The notes beneath the pieces are model-generated. The model was not told the origin of the DNA, did no database searches, and saw only the letters and a program-made list of their open reading frames with translations. 64,000 nucleotides of DNA from Chromobotia macracanthus (lineage: Eukaryota > Chordata > Actinopteri > Cypriniformes > Botiidae), in assembly GCA_036877525.1 (NCBI GenBank), contig JAZGTH010000007.1, forward strand, positions 12,361,501 through 12,425,500, written 5' to 3'. Positions 47,001-57,128 of the stretch are shown one piece after another. The first letter of the stretch is position 1; each line of letters starts with the position of its first letter. A program made the position numbers and the translations under genes.

Positions 47001-50000
47001 CTCCATGTCTGCCTGGATGGAAATGTACCCAACTGTCAGCGCTGATATCCGCTTCAACAACATGTTGGGCCAGCCAGGTCACACACACTCACATGCACTG
47101 ACAGCCTTTGATGCTGATACATAATACATGTAAAAGGGCCTTGTCCTCATTTCCAAATGTGTCTTGTATCAGTACTGTCAGAATTCCGATCAGAAACTCA
47201 TATCATGAACGAAACAATTCTAGATTTAAAATCTTATTGGACTGGAGTTTAGGATTTCAACAAATCCCCCAACCTAATAATGTACAGCTTACTGACATAA
47301 ATGATTTTCAGATCATGTGCCTTGTTTAGGATTTTGGCCTGATGGACAATAGTAGTGAAGCACTTAAATTAACAAAAGGACCCCAGCCATATCCATGGAC
47401 ATCATAGATTATTATCATAGAGACTTCTGTGATATTATAGGCCCTTTTGACCAGCAGACAACCAGATCACCCTAGCAACCATCTAGCAATGCTGTATCAA
47501 CCACTTAGAACAACTTAGAAGCTGCATAGCAGTGCACTAAATACTCCAAACACCTTAGCAACCAGCAAAATATCCTACCATCAAAAGGTGGTGAGTTTTG
47601 CATGAGTACTCACTGCTCAGATTTCTTCTGGAAATGTACAAATATTATTGATCATAATTATCACTGTAATTATGTATTAAAGAGGCAGTTTGGCAAAAAA
47701 AAAAAAAAATATTGGCTGTTCATTCACTCCCTCTCAGACCACCCAATATGTAGGTCACCTTTCTCTTCAGTAGAAGTCGTCCTTGGTGATTTATAAAACT
47801 TAAGTAAATAGATGCCATCTGTTTGAGAGACAAAAACGGATATGGACAACACAAAATGAATACCTGTAACTCCTGATGATGTATTGAGATCTTGAGAAGC
47901 GAAATAATCGGTCTGTGCAAGAAAGTTTACATTTCGTCTGCTAAATGACTAAATGTAAATGTAAAGTGAACCTATTAACAACATTACCAGTAATTCATAG
48001 CCTCACACAGGTCGTGAGTAACTGAGCTGTGTCATTGGTGCAGTTACATAAGTTTACTTGTGTGTAACTACCATAACAAATCACTATCCACAACAGCAGT
48101 AGAGAAATGAACTGAAGAGACAAGTGTCAAAACTTTCAAATAATGGATATTTGTTTATCCATTACATACATTTGTTTTTCATCATATGATGTTCAGTTTC
48201 TTGCAAAGACCAATCTTTTTTTTTTGTTTTTTTTTTTTGCCCAGTGTCCATAATATTTGGTTTCATTTCAACCAAGAAATTTTCCGTTTGGTAAATCACT
48301 AATACTGTGGTTATCTTTTTAGGCTCCACCCCTCTGGACTTACTTAAATTTTATGTGGAGGATCTGAAAGCTCGTTACCATGATGAAAAGAGAATCATTA
48401 AAGACATCCTGAAGGTGAATGAATGCAAGTGTTAGGATCATTGATGATCAGATTTCTGCTGAAGCTCTTAATTAAGTGTGTGTTTGTGTGTACGTGTTTA
48501 GGATAAAGGTTTTCTGGTGGAGATCAACACAGGCTTTGAGGAGTTCGGCTCAGTGATCAGCTCTGATAAACGTGCTACTACATTGGATGCAGGAAACATT
48601 AAACTGGCCTTCAACAGTGTAAGCAAGTAGATTTAACCTTGCTTAAAAATGTTTTATTTTTATTATGCTTCTACGTTTGCTCTGTTCCAAAATCTAGTGA
48701 GATGTCTACATAGCATTTAAAAGCGTATCAGGCCCTCTAATCTATTTCAGACAATAGGTGGAATCGTTAAGCAGCCATTGTTAAATCTAACAGCTACAAT
48801 ATTTAGAATCTAATTCACTTCTTACTAGATCTCTTTCTCTGTCAGGAAAATCAGACTCAAAGTTAATTGACTCTGTTTTAGGTGAACACCTATACCAGCC
48901 AAGAAATAGATACAGACAGACAAAAGACGAAGTGATGATAAAATAAAATCAGCAGTTTATGAAAGTTGTATTCTCAACGCTTTATTTACGTTACATTTGT
49001 TCATTCAACAGACACTTTAATCTAAAGTGACTTATAGAGACTATTTAACATTCAGGTGTTCCTCGTTTACAAAACATAGCTGGCAGGAGGGGACATATAT
49101 GTCATATATGAAGCAGTGAGTTTAGGTAGGATGTGAAGTTCTAGTGATTGTCCTAAAGTCCAGTCTCAGAGATTTTAATTTTATGTGGGCAGCTACACGT
49201 AGCCAGTGAAGTTAAATCAGAAGGGGTGTAACGTGGGCATTTAAGTTTGTTTGATAAGCACACATTTAATCAGCGTTATGTTAAGCAAAGACAGTGGAAA
49301 AAAACTACTTCACTAAATTGTCACATGACGTTATTGAAAACCTTAAGATGGTGACAAATTATGATTGCTACTTAAACTGTACAGCATTACAGATTAAACA
49401 ACAACACTTAAACAAAATGGGAATAATAATGAACCAAAAATAAGTGAACAAAAATTATAAATTGTAAGTAAATGCATATTTGGATAAGATTGTTACACTA
49501 AGTTGTTTTTGTTAGTGTAACTATACATTTAAATGAGTAATATTAATTAACAACATAACTTAACTTAATTAAGTTATGTTGCAACTGTGCAACTTAATTA
49601 ACACTCAGACTCAGAGTGTCTGAGACTCAGAGAGTCTTCACTTCTATGAAAGCTTATTCTGACTCAAAATTAAGGCAGCATTTTGTGTATTTTAAGAAAC
49701 TCGCAGGATTTATTGAAGTTGAGAAATGTAGGCTGTAACTAGAGCCTATATTTATAATATATATTAACCTAATTATAAATGTGCTATTATCCATTTTTTT
49801 GTGCTATGAATTTCTCAATTGGTATAGTGTAGAGTATAGTGTTAAGCCTATCATCATGCCAATATTGAACTCTTGAATTCAACTGCAATTTGAGTCCCCA
49901 GTGTGCAGCACTGTGAGTTATATGCAAAAATGCTGCCTAGAAAGTACCTGCTTACATAGACATTTAAAGCAGCTTCATAGTTTTTTTTTAAATCATCCCT

Positions 50001-52974
50001 CTTCATTTGCATGTGATAGTTACTGGAGAAGGCAGAAGCACGTGAAAAGGAGAGAGAGAAAGAGGAGGCAAGGAAGATGAAGAGGAAGGAGGCAGCATTT
50101 AAGAGCATGTTGAAACAAGCCACACCCCCTCTGGAACCAGAAGCCACATGGGAGGGAGTACGACATTCTATTACACTAAACATCAACAGCAATAATAACA
50201 AATCATGACATAATGTCCCCCCCACTCCTTCCCCATCTCATGTCCTTAGTCACATTAGTCTCTTCAGCTGCTCTGGTACATGGTTGTGTCAATATGTGAC
50301 AGGTACGAGAGCGGTTCCTGAAAGAGCCTGCGTTTGAGGACATCACACTGGAGTCTGAGAGGAAGAGGATATTCAAAGACTTCATGCATGTTCTAGAGGT
50401 ATGATGAGTTATTTAAGGCTTCAGACTAAACAAACAACGGGGGGGGTAGGCAATGGCTTTAAAATAATCCAGGTTGAAAACATTCAGAAGGCAATTATTT
50501 ATTCTTTCCCCCATATTGCTGCATATAGATGGTTATTCAGAAACGCTTTTGTCCATGCTCATGATCTATCACATTTATCTATTGCAGTGGCTGAAGATTC
50601 AGAGAGATGCATTAGAATAGTGATGCATAAAATTACACTGTTTTTCTTAATAAGCTAATATACTAATGCATAGAACAATGCCCTTTAGTTCATAAAAAAA
50701 CAAACCGTTTAACTTTCCTCCCTTTTAACCAACAGTCCCCCAAACAAAACACTTTAGAATAAGGTGGAGAATAACCAATATTGTTTTTGTAACAAATACT
50801 AATAAAGCAAACATGAATACCAACAAGTATTATTTCAAGTACATAGTTCATTAATTATTAATGATTTGATTAAACAATTTGCTCAGGTCATTTGCCAATT
50901 GGCCATGATGGTTCACATTGTTGTGAGCGGTAGGGTAAATGTGACCAAATGAAGCTGAATAGTAGTACAGGCAACACTGTGTTCCCTTTAAAACCCTCTA
51001 GCTGCTCCGTTCCAAAAAATGTGATGAACCATTTGACACATGCATTTCTTGACTGTCAGCTGGAGTCTAAAACAATGTGTGATCTTTACACAGCACGAGT
51101 GTCAACATCATCACTCGAAAGCTAAAAAACACTCAAAAAAATCCAAGAAACACCATAGAAAACGCTCCAGGTCTCGATCAGTGAGTACAGCCTCGCATTC
51201 TCTTTATTTTTTTTATTCATACAAGCACACACCTAACCCGTGTCTTGCATTTGTTGCTGGAAGGGTTCGGAGTCTGAAGATGAAGAGTACCACTCAAAGA
51301 AGAAAAAACGCTCAACATCTAAATCTCCATCTGAGCACTCGTCCTCTGGGGAATCTGGTCAGTGTCGTTTCTGATCTCTGAATGAATGTTGTGTCTTTAT
51401 CATAATTGCTGTAACAAGTATTTAAGTATTAAATCATTTAAAGGTGCACTATGCAATATTTTTAGTTACATTTTGTAAACAAAAATATTCAACATTCAAA
51501 TTTGGTCCCTTTGGGGGAAAACCTGCCAGAAGCTCATAGCCCCTGCTGCTTCATCTGTGCATTGTTATTGGTTGGGGGTTACTTACCCACTGGCAAAAGT
51601 GGCCTCCCAGACAAAAATGCTCCAGTTCCTTTACAAACACTGTGAAGAAAGGTTTCCAGCTGGTGTATTTGCATTTGTGAGTTTCTTGCAACTTTCTTGC
51701 ACCAAAATTGTTGATCAATATCCACACAACACATCAACACTGATTACATCATACTGGTTAACATCAATAAGAGGCTTAAAGAGGACTGATCATTTGTTTT
51801 ACTGTTGATTTTACAGAGAGAAGTTACAAGAAGTCAAAGAAGCACAAGAAAAAGGGAAAGAAAAGACGACACAAATCAGTAAGTAAAGCAAACCAGCAGC
51901 ACCTCAAATTAGGAGAGTTTGTTGAGCCCAGTGTCAGTTACTGTCTGTGCTTCTAGCTGCTAATGTGCACACTTTAACAACAACATGTAGATACGGTGTA
52001 ATTAAGTGATTAGCTGTCGAATGTAAATCTTTGTTGATTATGGCAAGAACATTCAGTTGTTCACAGTTGTGCGTATGGACAGTCAATGAGTTAATGCTAA
52101 ACAGCAGAACTCAAATAGCCTGAGTGAAAAAACTGGCATGGGAGCATTTTAATAATCATACCTAGCTGACTTTAGTTTTAATGTACTTATAATTGGAGCA
52201 AGCTTTATCATGCTGCAACTATGTTTTAATTTTTACCTAAGCCAGACATAATCGGCTGATTAACCAACATAATCTGCTCTAATCATCATAGTGCTGTGCC
52301 ATTTAATATATTATTGAAAATAGTTGCTGGTTTTTTAACAGCTCAAATTGGGCGCAAGAGGTTTGAGTACAATTTATCCAAATTGACCAAACGATTGAGA
52401 GATTTAGGTAGTATTTAAAATCAGAATTTTTGCTACAAAGATGCATTCTATGGGCATAATAAGCCACCTCTTCATCCTCCAGGCCTCTCCAGAGTCTGAT
52501 GGAGAAAAAGAGCGGAAGGGACGAGAAAAAGAGAAAGATAAAGAAAACGACAAGTCCAGAGGGAAGAGCCATGGAGAATCCAAACAGAAATCTCCAAAAC
52601 GAAAGAGCGCAAAAGAAGAGGTAATTGCATATAATTCAAGTATTATTACACTGCAGTAAAATGCAGTTAAACTGTATTATGACCTGGCTCTTTAAAATAC
52701 TGTATTGGGATTGGTCAGTGTTCCTCAATAAATTGGACTCTCTTATATCACTTGCAGTCTTTTTCGATGATTAAGTATTTTTGAATTAAATGGTGGAGAA
52801 ACCCCTGACACAAGGCTGACTTTAACATTATCCAGTCTATATTCTCCAGCAACCAAATCACGTGACTCTCTCTGTCTCTCCCAGGGAGGATGGGACACTT
52901 CTGGCAGTGAACTCAGTGAAGGAGAGCTGGAGAAGAGGAGACGAACTCTGTTAGAGCAGCTCGATGCCCCATAA
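31894..52974 (+). CDS. prpf40a: prpf40a, pre-mRNA processing factor 40 homolog A (27 exons)
   Basis: PRPF40A is a U1 snRNP-associated nuclear factor. It bridges the 5' splice site complex and branch-point factors through WW domains (proline-rich partners) and FF domains. I place exons at 31894-31896, 33525-33605, 33684-33824, 34521-34604, 37694-37721, 37802-37824, 37990-38034, 38877-38987, 40007-40127, 40205-40229, 40690-40905, 41581-41686, 42371-42435, 42540-42704, 45528-45636, 45915-46065, 46181-46314, 46963-47077, 48323-48414, 48502-48618, 50020-50157, 50303-50398, 51094-51180, 51264-51357, 51817-51878, 52483-52620 and 52885-52974. All have AG/GT borders and compatible phases, and they sum to 2,637 nt (878 aa plus stop), slightly shorter than mammalian proteins. 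The C-terminal HECQHHH/KKHSKKSKKHHRK region favours paralogue A over B. The start is the least certain part. Confidence 0.93.
34886..35932. mobile_element. hAT-like non-autonomous DNA transposon in prpf40a intron 4
   Basis: The terminal inverted repeats start tagggctgcccc on the left and end ggggcagcccta on the right. Subterminal cttagtcaactgg / gattagtcgactg pairs are also inverted. Flanking 8-bp direct repeats cataaaac (34,878-34,885) and cattaaac (35,933-35,940) differ at one base, as expected for a hAT-type target duplication. The 1,047-bp element shows no transposase frame. Confidence 0.85.
38877..40229 (+). other. prpf40a: prpf40a exons 8-10: tandem WW domains
   Basis: Exon 8 (residues about 136-172) encodes WW1: VWTEHKSLDGKTYYYNTETK then STWEKP, with both signature tryptophans and the YYY block. 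Exon 9 (about 173-212) encodes WW2: CPWKEYKSDTGKPYYYNSQT then SRWTKP, also intact. Exon 10 is a 25-bp microexon (VMIKAEENG). WW domains bind proline-rich ligands such as branch-point-binding proteins. The two lie close together, as in all Prp40 proteins. Confidence 0.92.
38988..40006. other. prpf40a intron 8 with repeat-like patch
   Basis: Intronic sequence. A segment from about 39,329 (agctgcagtgtgtaactttt) resembles an abundant fish repeat. A 17-bp tandem pair (ttttcctatatagagtt) sits at 39,549-39,582. No gene. Confidence 0.4.
40690..41686 (+). other. prpf40a: prpf40a exons 11-12: low-complexity linker and start of FF1
   Basis: Exon 11 (216 bp) encodes a Thr/Ala/Glu-rich linker (VAPGTTPALTSQSESSVAMA and so on) of the type that separates the WW and FF regions in this family. 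Length and sequence are poorly conserved between species. Exon 12 ends in YKWNTKEEAKQAFKELLKEK, the first helix of FF1. Confidence 0.88.
42967..44497 (-). mobile_element. Tc1/mariner transposon with long inverted repeats, in prpf40a intron 14
   Basis: A 1,531-bp element is flanked by TA on both sides (42,965-42,966 and 44,498-44,499), the target site of this superfamily. Its ends, caaccccaaatcagaaaaag and the reverse complement at 44,478-44,497, open inverted repeats of about 205 bp (42,967-43,172 and about 44,291-44,497) that match closely along their length. The transposase is on the minus strand, opposite to prpf40a. Confidence 0.92.
43183..44151 (-). pseudogene. Tc1/mariner transposase pseudogene
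   Basis: The minus-strand ATG at 44,149-44,151 opens MGRASPVCQQIREKIIEMF, a helix-turn-helix-like DNA-binding start. A stop near 44,066 and later frameshifts break the gene. The remaining blocks read ALRSLRRHCIKNRHSSISNI, then VMVWGCVSALGKGNLHFCDG, and the DDE end LPACSPDLSPIENVWCILKR, with its catalytic region followed by a KRNGNITKW end. All blocks of a ~320-residue transposase are present but in at least three frames, so it is inactive. Confidence 0.88.
44535..44970. repeat. MITE with atatgtgacc inverted ends
   Basis: The left end atatatgtgacctgtgg ... atgagtca (44,535-44,565) and right end tgactcattgcagcacgggt-cacatat (44,940-44,967) are imperfect reverse complements. The interior is AT-rich without coding capacity. 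The 'tatgtgacc' end is widespread among fish MITEs. It lies immediately after the Tc1 element. Confidence 0.6.
44985..45075. repeat. 'agcaacca'-type dispersed repeat fragment
   Basis: Short worn repeats of the form tgcaaccacctggagcacct-taagcaaatgcatagcaatg resemble the block at 47,465-47,575. This is a common low-complexity family in fish genomes. Confidence 0.45.
47465..47575. repeat. 'agcaacca'-type dispersed repeat
   Basis: Near-tandem units (cctagcaaccatctagcaat, accacttagaacaacttaga, accttagcaaccagca) lie within prpf40a intron 18. No coding capacity. Confidence 0.6.
47925..47967. repeat. SINE tail fragment
   Basis: The gtttacatttcgtctgctaaatgactaaatgtaaatgtaaa segment is the terminal part of the fish SINE/LINE tail seen at 7,960-7,994. 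Confidence 0.6.
48990..49230 (-). repeat. Dispersed repeat, same family as 30,241-30,760
   Basis: In prpf40a intron 20: ttacatttgttcattcaaca-gacactttaatctaaagtga marks the tail on the minus strand. The body tagctggcaggaggggacat and gtgattgtcctaaagtc match 30,650-30,730. It is shorter than that copy. Confidence 0.65.
51094..52974 (+). other. prpf40a: prpf40a exons 23-27: basic, RS-like C-terminus
   Basis: Exon 23 encodes HECQHHHSKAKKHSKKSKKH and a KRSRSRS patch. Exon 24 encodes an acidic/serine block (GSESEDEEYHSKKKKR). Exon 25 encodes lysine-rich KKSKKHKKKGKKRRHK, a likely nuclear localisation region. Exon 26 encodes alternating E/K/R sequence. Exon 27 encodes WDTSGSELSEGELEKRRRTL then LEQLDAP and the stop at 52,972-52,974. 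The final two residues (AP) replace the acidic ending I expect from mammalian homologues. Confidence 0.9.
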
Positions 52975-53344
52975 TCAATCACTGTCATGCTGTCCTCCAT
53001 CTCCCTCTATATCACTGTCTTTCTGATGCATTCCTCTAATGTGTTTTGAACCTCCTTTGAATGTGCTGACAGTGTATTTGATGAGGATCTGAGTGGTGGA
53101 TATTTGTAAAGCAGTTTTGTCTGAATATCAACTGATTTTTTTTGTAAGAATATTTTCAGTTTGCAAGTATTACTTTGCCTTAAACTACAGAACTTTTAGG
53201 TAGATGTACATTTAATGCTAGTTTCTTTAAAAGTTGGTGAGGAAAAAAATCCTGCATAAAAACCTGTTCATGTTAACTTCAGACTTGACTACAATGGTAT
53301 TTTCCAGAAATGGCTTTTTCAGACAATGTTATTAGTTTGAAGAA

Positions 53345-53391
53345 AATAAATGTCTGCAGAGTTGTTTTAAACTTTCATTTTGATGAATAAA
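53345..53391 (+). terminator. prpf40a: prpf40a polyadenylation signals
   Basis: Two AATAAA hexamers (53,345-53,350 and 53,386-53,391) lie about 370-420 bp after the stop codon. A T-rich stretch (ttggttttatttttaattt) follows the second. The mRNA most likely ends near 53,400-53,415. Confidence 0.7.
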
Positions 53392-53415
53392 CAAAAACTT
53401 TGGTTTTATTTTTAA

Positions 53416-56400
53416 TTTACCTTTGATGAACGTCAACTAATGTACATATTTACTTAACATTAGTCCACATATTAACTTGCACTCATATTCATGTTCAAAG
53501 TAACATTCTGCTTAAAATCTGTCTGAAGTTACTTACTTAGGTTTATCTTAAGGATACAAGCTAAACGAAGGTGCATTGACTCAGTGCCACCTCTTCATTA
53601 TAGATTACATTATTAAGTCCATGTATTTTCATAAGTTCAGAAAAAATATATGAGGTATATGTGCTGTGTGGTGACATGCTTAACATCACTGAAACTATTT
53701 TAACTAGTTGGGATATTTTTACTGTCAGATTTGTACTAAAATCTTATTTAAATGAATTAAAAGCTTGATTTAAAAAAGCCAAGGATATGTTATGCGTGAA
53801 CAACCAAAAGGCACAAACTTAAGGTTCAAGAGTAGCAAAACTTGAATCTGAGATAGATTATGGGTATGGCAACTTAATCAGAGGTTTTGCAAAAAAAAAT
53901 GTTGCTGCAAACCAAAATAAGGATTGCAACAGATTTTATCTTTATATTTGCTCTATTTTATATTTTTCAGTTATTTTTGTTTTCAAAACTTTTTCACAAT
54001 ACTTCTGTTTTGCAGATGTATGTGGTATGGTTTTGACTATATTAGTGAGCTGAAGAAGTGCAGGGAAGGGTGGGCCAAAGTTCATCTACATGGGTGTAAA
54101 ACACAAAATACATTAAACATTTTTTAGTGGTGATTGCTGCTAATGGAGGTGTAACCAGTTATTGACTCTAAAGGGGTAGACACTTTATAAACTAGGTTTT
54201 AGGGGTTTTTTTATCTTTAATACATCATACATATTATTGTGTTGACCGTTGGTTCGCTTCTGTACATTCAAAGGTTTCGAAAAAGCTGTAGAAAAGCTGC
54301 ATTTAATAAAAGTTACATTCAATAAAAAATGCAAGAATACACAAAATATAATCTTTTCCCTTTCTATTTAGACTAACATAGTTGCAAGCAGCAAATACAG
54401 ATCTTTTAGATCCTCTGCTCATAAGCTTGAACAATATTTTGTTTTTAGGCTAAATGATCCAAAAGTTTCAGGCAAAAGAAAATAAAAAACAAATGCAATC
54501 ATTAAAAGCAATTAAAGGAAAATCACTATGATTTTAAAGCTTCTTCATATTCCACAACTAATTTTTAATTTATAAAAACAGCAGTGAAAAACAAATGTTT
54601 ACCTCATTTTTGGCCAGTGTAATTCCCTACAACATGGCACAAAATGAAGCTGTCCTAAAAATGTTTTAGGTTTTTATAGTTATTGTCTATACCTATGGAA
54701 TGTATGGAAGATATGTTTATGGAAATGCTTTGTATCCATATTTTAGGGCCATAATGAGTCTTGTTGAATTTGACCTGGAGGTGAATAATACTGCTGGTGC
54801 AGATGTTTGTGTAAAGATTATCACAGAATCTGTCTATCCATTCCTTTCTCCATTTCAATTTAGGTGACAAAATGTCAAAATCTGAACTTACCTGCAAACC
54901 ATTCATGTGGCTGCCATAGACACCCAGTCACAGGAAGAATAAGAAACACTAACATTTACAGCAGGGCTACAGCTCTACAGTTTAAACCCAATAAGAAGGA
55001 ATTTTCAGAACCTGACATTCTGTATATACAGAATATTTACCTTGAACAGTATCTGAAGAACAGCCCAGAGGGATATAGTTGTGTAAATTGTTTATTGAAT
55101 TGGACACTGAGAAATTATGTCATTTAAAATTTGACAACAGATCTGCTGTAAGCATGTAATGCCTAAGATACAATTCCAATTTAAAACAAACTTCCAGTTG
55201 AATCCAGTTTTTATAAGTGAACTGCAAAAAGATTAAAAAAATACAATAACTATAGCAATGCAGCTATCTGATGAAATATTTAGGCTTAGAGGTGAAATGT
55301 AAAAATCTAGTAAAATTCCAGATGTCAGGCCTTACTCAGGGTTTCAGGTTTATTAAATATACAAAATGCAGAGGGAAGATAAACTATAAGTTAAAATATT
55401 CAAATGATGTAGCAAAGAATGTTTTTTTTTGTTGTTTTAAACAATATGCACAATATTAGATTAAAAAGTTTTAAAAAGATGCAACACGTAGCAAAATCTC
55501 TGTACATTTACAAATGTTTTTTTTTTACTCTTTTGTGAATGTATTTGGTCTTAAATACAATAAAAACACACGGAAATCTGTTTTCATTTCTCATAGGTCA
55601 TCATAGAATGCACAGATACAACTGGGCTTATTTCCCATTATCTGAATAAGTCCAGTTATCTGACTAAGTCCAGACAGTGTTTTGACATACTGTTGACTAC
55701 TCCAAACAAATTATTGTCCTCATCCCTTAATTTGTAAAAAGCAAAATAATAATAATAATAAATCATCCTTTAGGCATGGGACTAGGTAGAAACACTTCTG
55801 GTTATCAGTAACCATATGTCCATGTGTAATTTCTGTGGACGGAGTTTGCTCTGTGTGTACAGTTTCTGGAGTTACCTGTTTACCAGCTTTACATGACGAC
55901 ATGAGCTGAAGATTAAATATAATTTTGCAATTACATGGTTAATAAATGATTTTATCACACTAGTCTCAAGTTAAGCAAATAATGTTTAAGTGCTGTTGCT
56001 ATACATAAACTGTTTATTTTAACATTTATTTAAACAAAATATTGTTGGATGGACTATTCCTTTAACCAGGAAAATTTTTTAATGGAATTAACTGAAATAT
56101 GTCCAGATCTTTTTGAGATTTATACTTCTTGCTTCTGTACTTTGTCTGTATAATTTAACAATCTTTTATTTTGAGAGCCAAAATCTAAATCTAATTTTGT
56201 TGCACAGCGATTCAGACATAATTACGTCTTGTTACATATTAAAAGTCCTTCAAAAACAGCCTGTTTCTTGTGATGTAAAGACCCCTATTGACATTTTACA
56301 TTTACCTTGCCACATGTAATTACCTTGCCTGTCCTTCACCTTCTTCTACTTGACTAAACTCCCTTCATCTATTGCCTTGCAAATCTGAGGGCCAGGTGAG

Positions 56401-57018
56401 ATACATCTGTCTTTCTGACGCCTACAACTACATCATGATGGTAATGTGCAGGACGGTCATTAGCCTATACGTCAACATAAAGTGCACAGCCTTCTGATTA
56501 GAGATGAGCAAGATAGGTGATTGGTCATGCATCAACCAAGTTTAGTTGTGTTGGTCTATGTACACATGTAGATGGACATCTTTGGCAGCTGAGTCATGTC
56601 TTGCTGTTTTTATGCATCTTGCATCATACTTGAATTTTCAAGGTGGTGTATCAAAATACTTACTTTGTGCAGCATGTAACAAAAGTACTGGAATGTAATA
56701 GGCCATTGTATTGGTTTATGATACATTAAGTTTTGAAATAGTCTTACATTCTCTGTCATAAGAATGACACCAAGCATCATCAGTTTATATAGGACAGATA
56801 AACACACTTTGTCGTATTAAAAAAATAAAAAGACAATGACTATAGAACACTAATGATCCAACACCCAATCAGACAGATGTTTAAATCAGGCACTTGGCTT
56901 ATAAAGAGTTGCTCGGATTTTCTTGTTTTTCATATCCCACCATCATCTTCATCTTTGCTCAGGAGTTGTGAGCTTCTCTTCCACTTTAGCCCATCCAATC
57001 ACATCCACTCTGCCCTCA
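53416..57018. other. Convergent intergenic/3' UTR interval
   Basis: AT-rich sequence between the 3' ends of prpf40a (+) and fmnl2 (-). No gene or clear repeat seen. Part of it is probably fmnl2 3' UTR for the most distal terminal exon; several tttatt motifs give minus-strand AATAAA signals, but I cannot choose among them. Confidence 0.5.
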
Positions 57019-57128
57019 TCATATGATCAACTCTGCACCGTTGATTGGTCGCAAATTCTGATCATCAAAACGTCTTCGAACGCTCCTCCTCACGGCATCA
57101 GCACGCCTGTAAGGCTGGTTTCTAAGAT
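57019..57128 (-). CDS. fmnl2: fmnl2 terminal exon, 'ITM'-type C-terminus
   Basis: Acceptor cctgtatcag is followed by 110 bp. With the G from the upstream exon it reads DLRNQPYRRADAVRRSVRRR, then FDDQNLRPINGAELII and TGA at 57,019-57,021. The arginine-rich block is highly distinctive of one FMNL2 C-terminal isoform, whose mammalian form, as I recall it, ends in ITM. Here the last residues are LII. The basic cluster adjoins the DAD and could influence autoinhibition or membrane contact (inference). Confidence 0.9.

Larger units (their letters stand above)
42371..50398 (+). other. prpf40a: prpf40a exons 13-22: FF domain array
   Basis: Six FF repeats follow at roughly residues 308-362 (WEQAMKLIINDPRY), 377-430 (FQRFLENHEKM, then VPERDRLEIYEDVLFYL), 449-510 (WEALKNILDNMANV, then WSEAQQYLLDNPTFAEDEEL), 528-590 (FLDELHDHGHLHSM), 596-655 (IIKDILKDKGFLVEINTGFE) and 662-722 (FKSMLKQATPPLEPEATWEG). 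Each keeps the two spaced aromatic residues that name the domain. They contact phosphorylated RNA polymerase II tail and splicing factors in known homologues. The intron after exon 14 carries a Tc1/mariner element of 1.5 kb. Confidence 0.92.

Noticed and set aside
31894..52974. Assignment as prpf40b beside fmnl3
   Set aside because: The FF3 sequence and the C-terminal HECQHHHSK/KKHSKKSKKHHRK block fit PRPF40A, and the neighbouring formin tails fit FMNL2 better than FMNL3.
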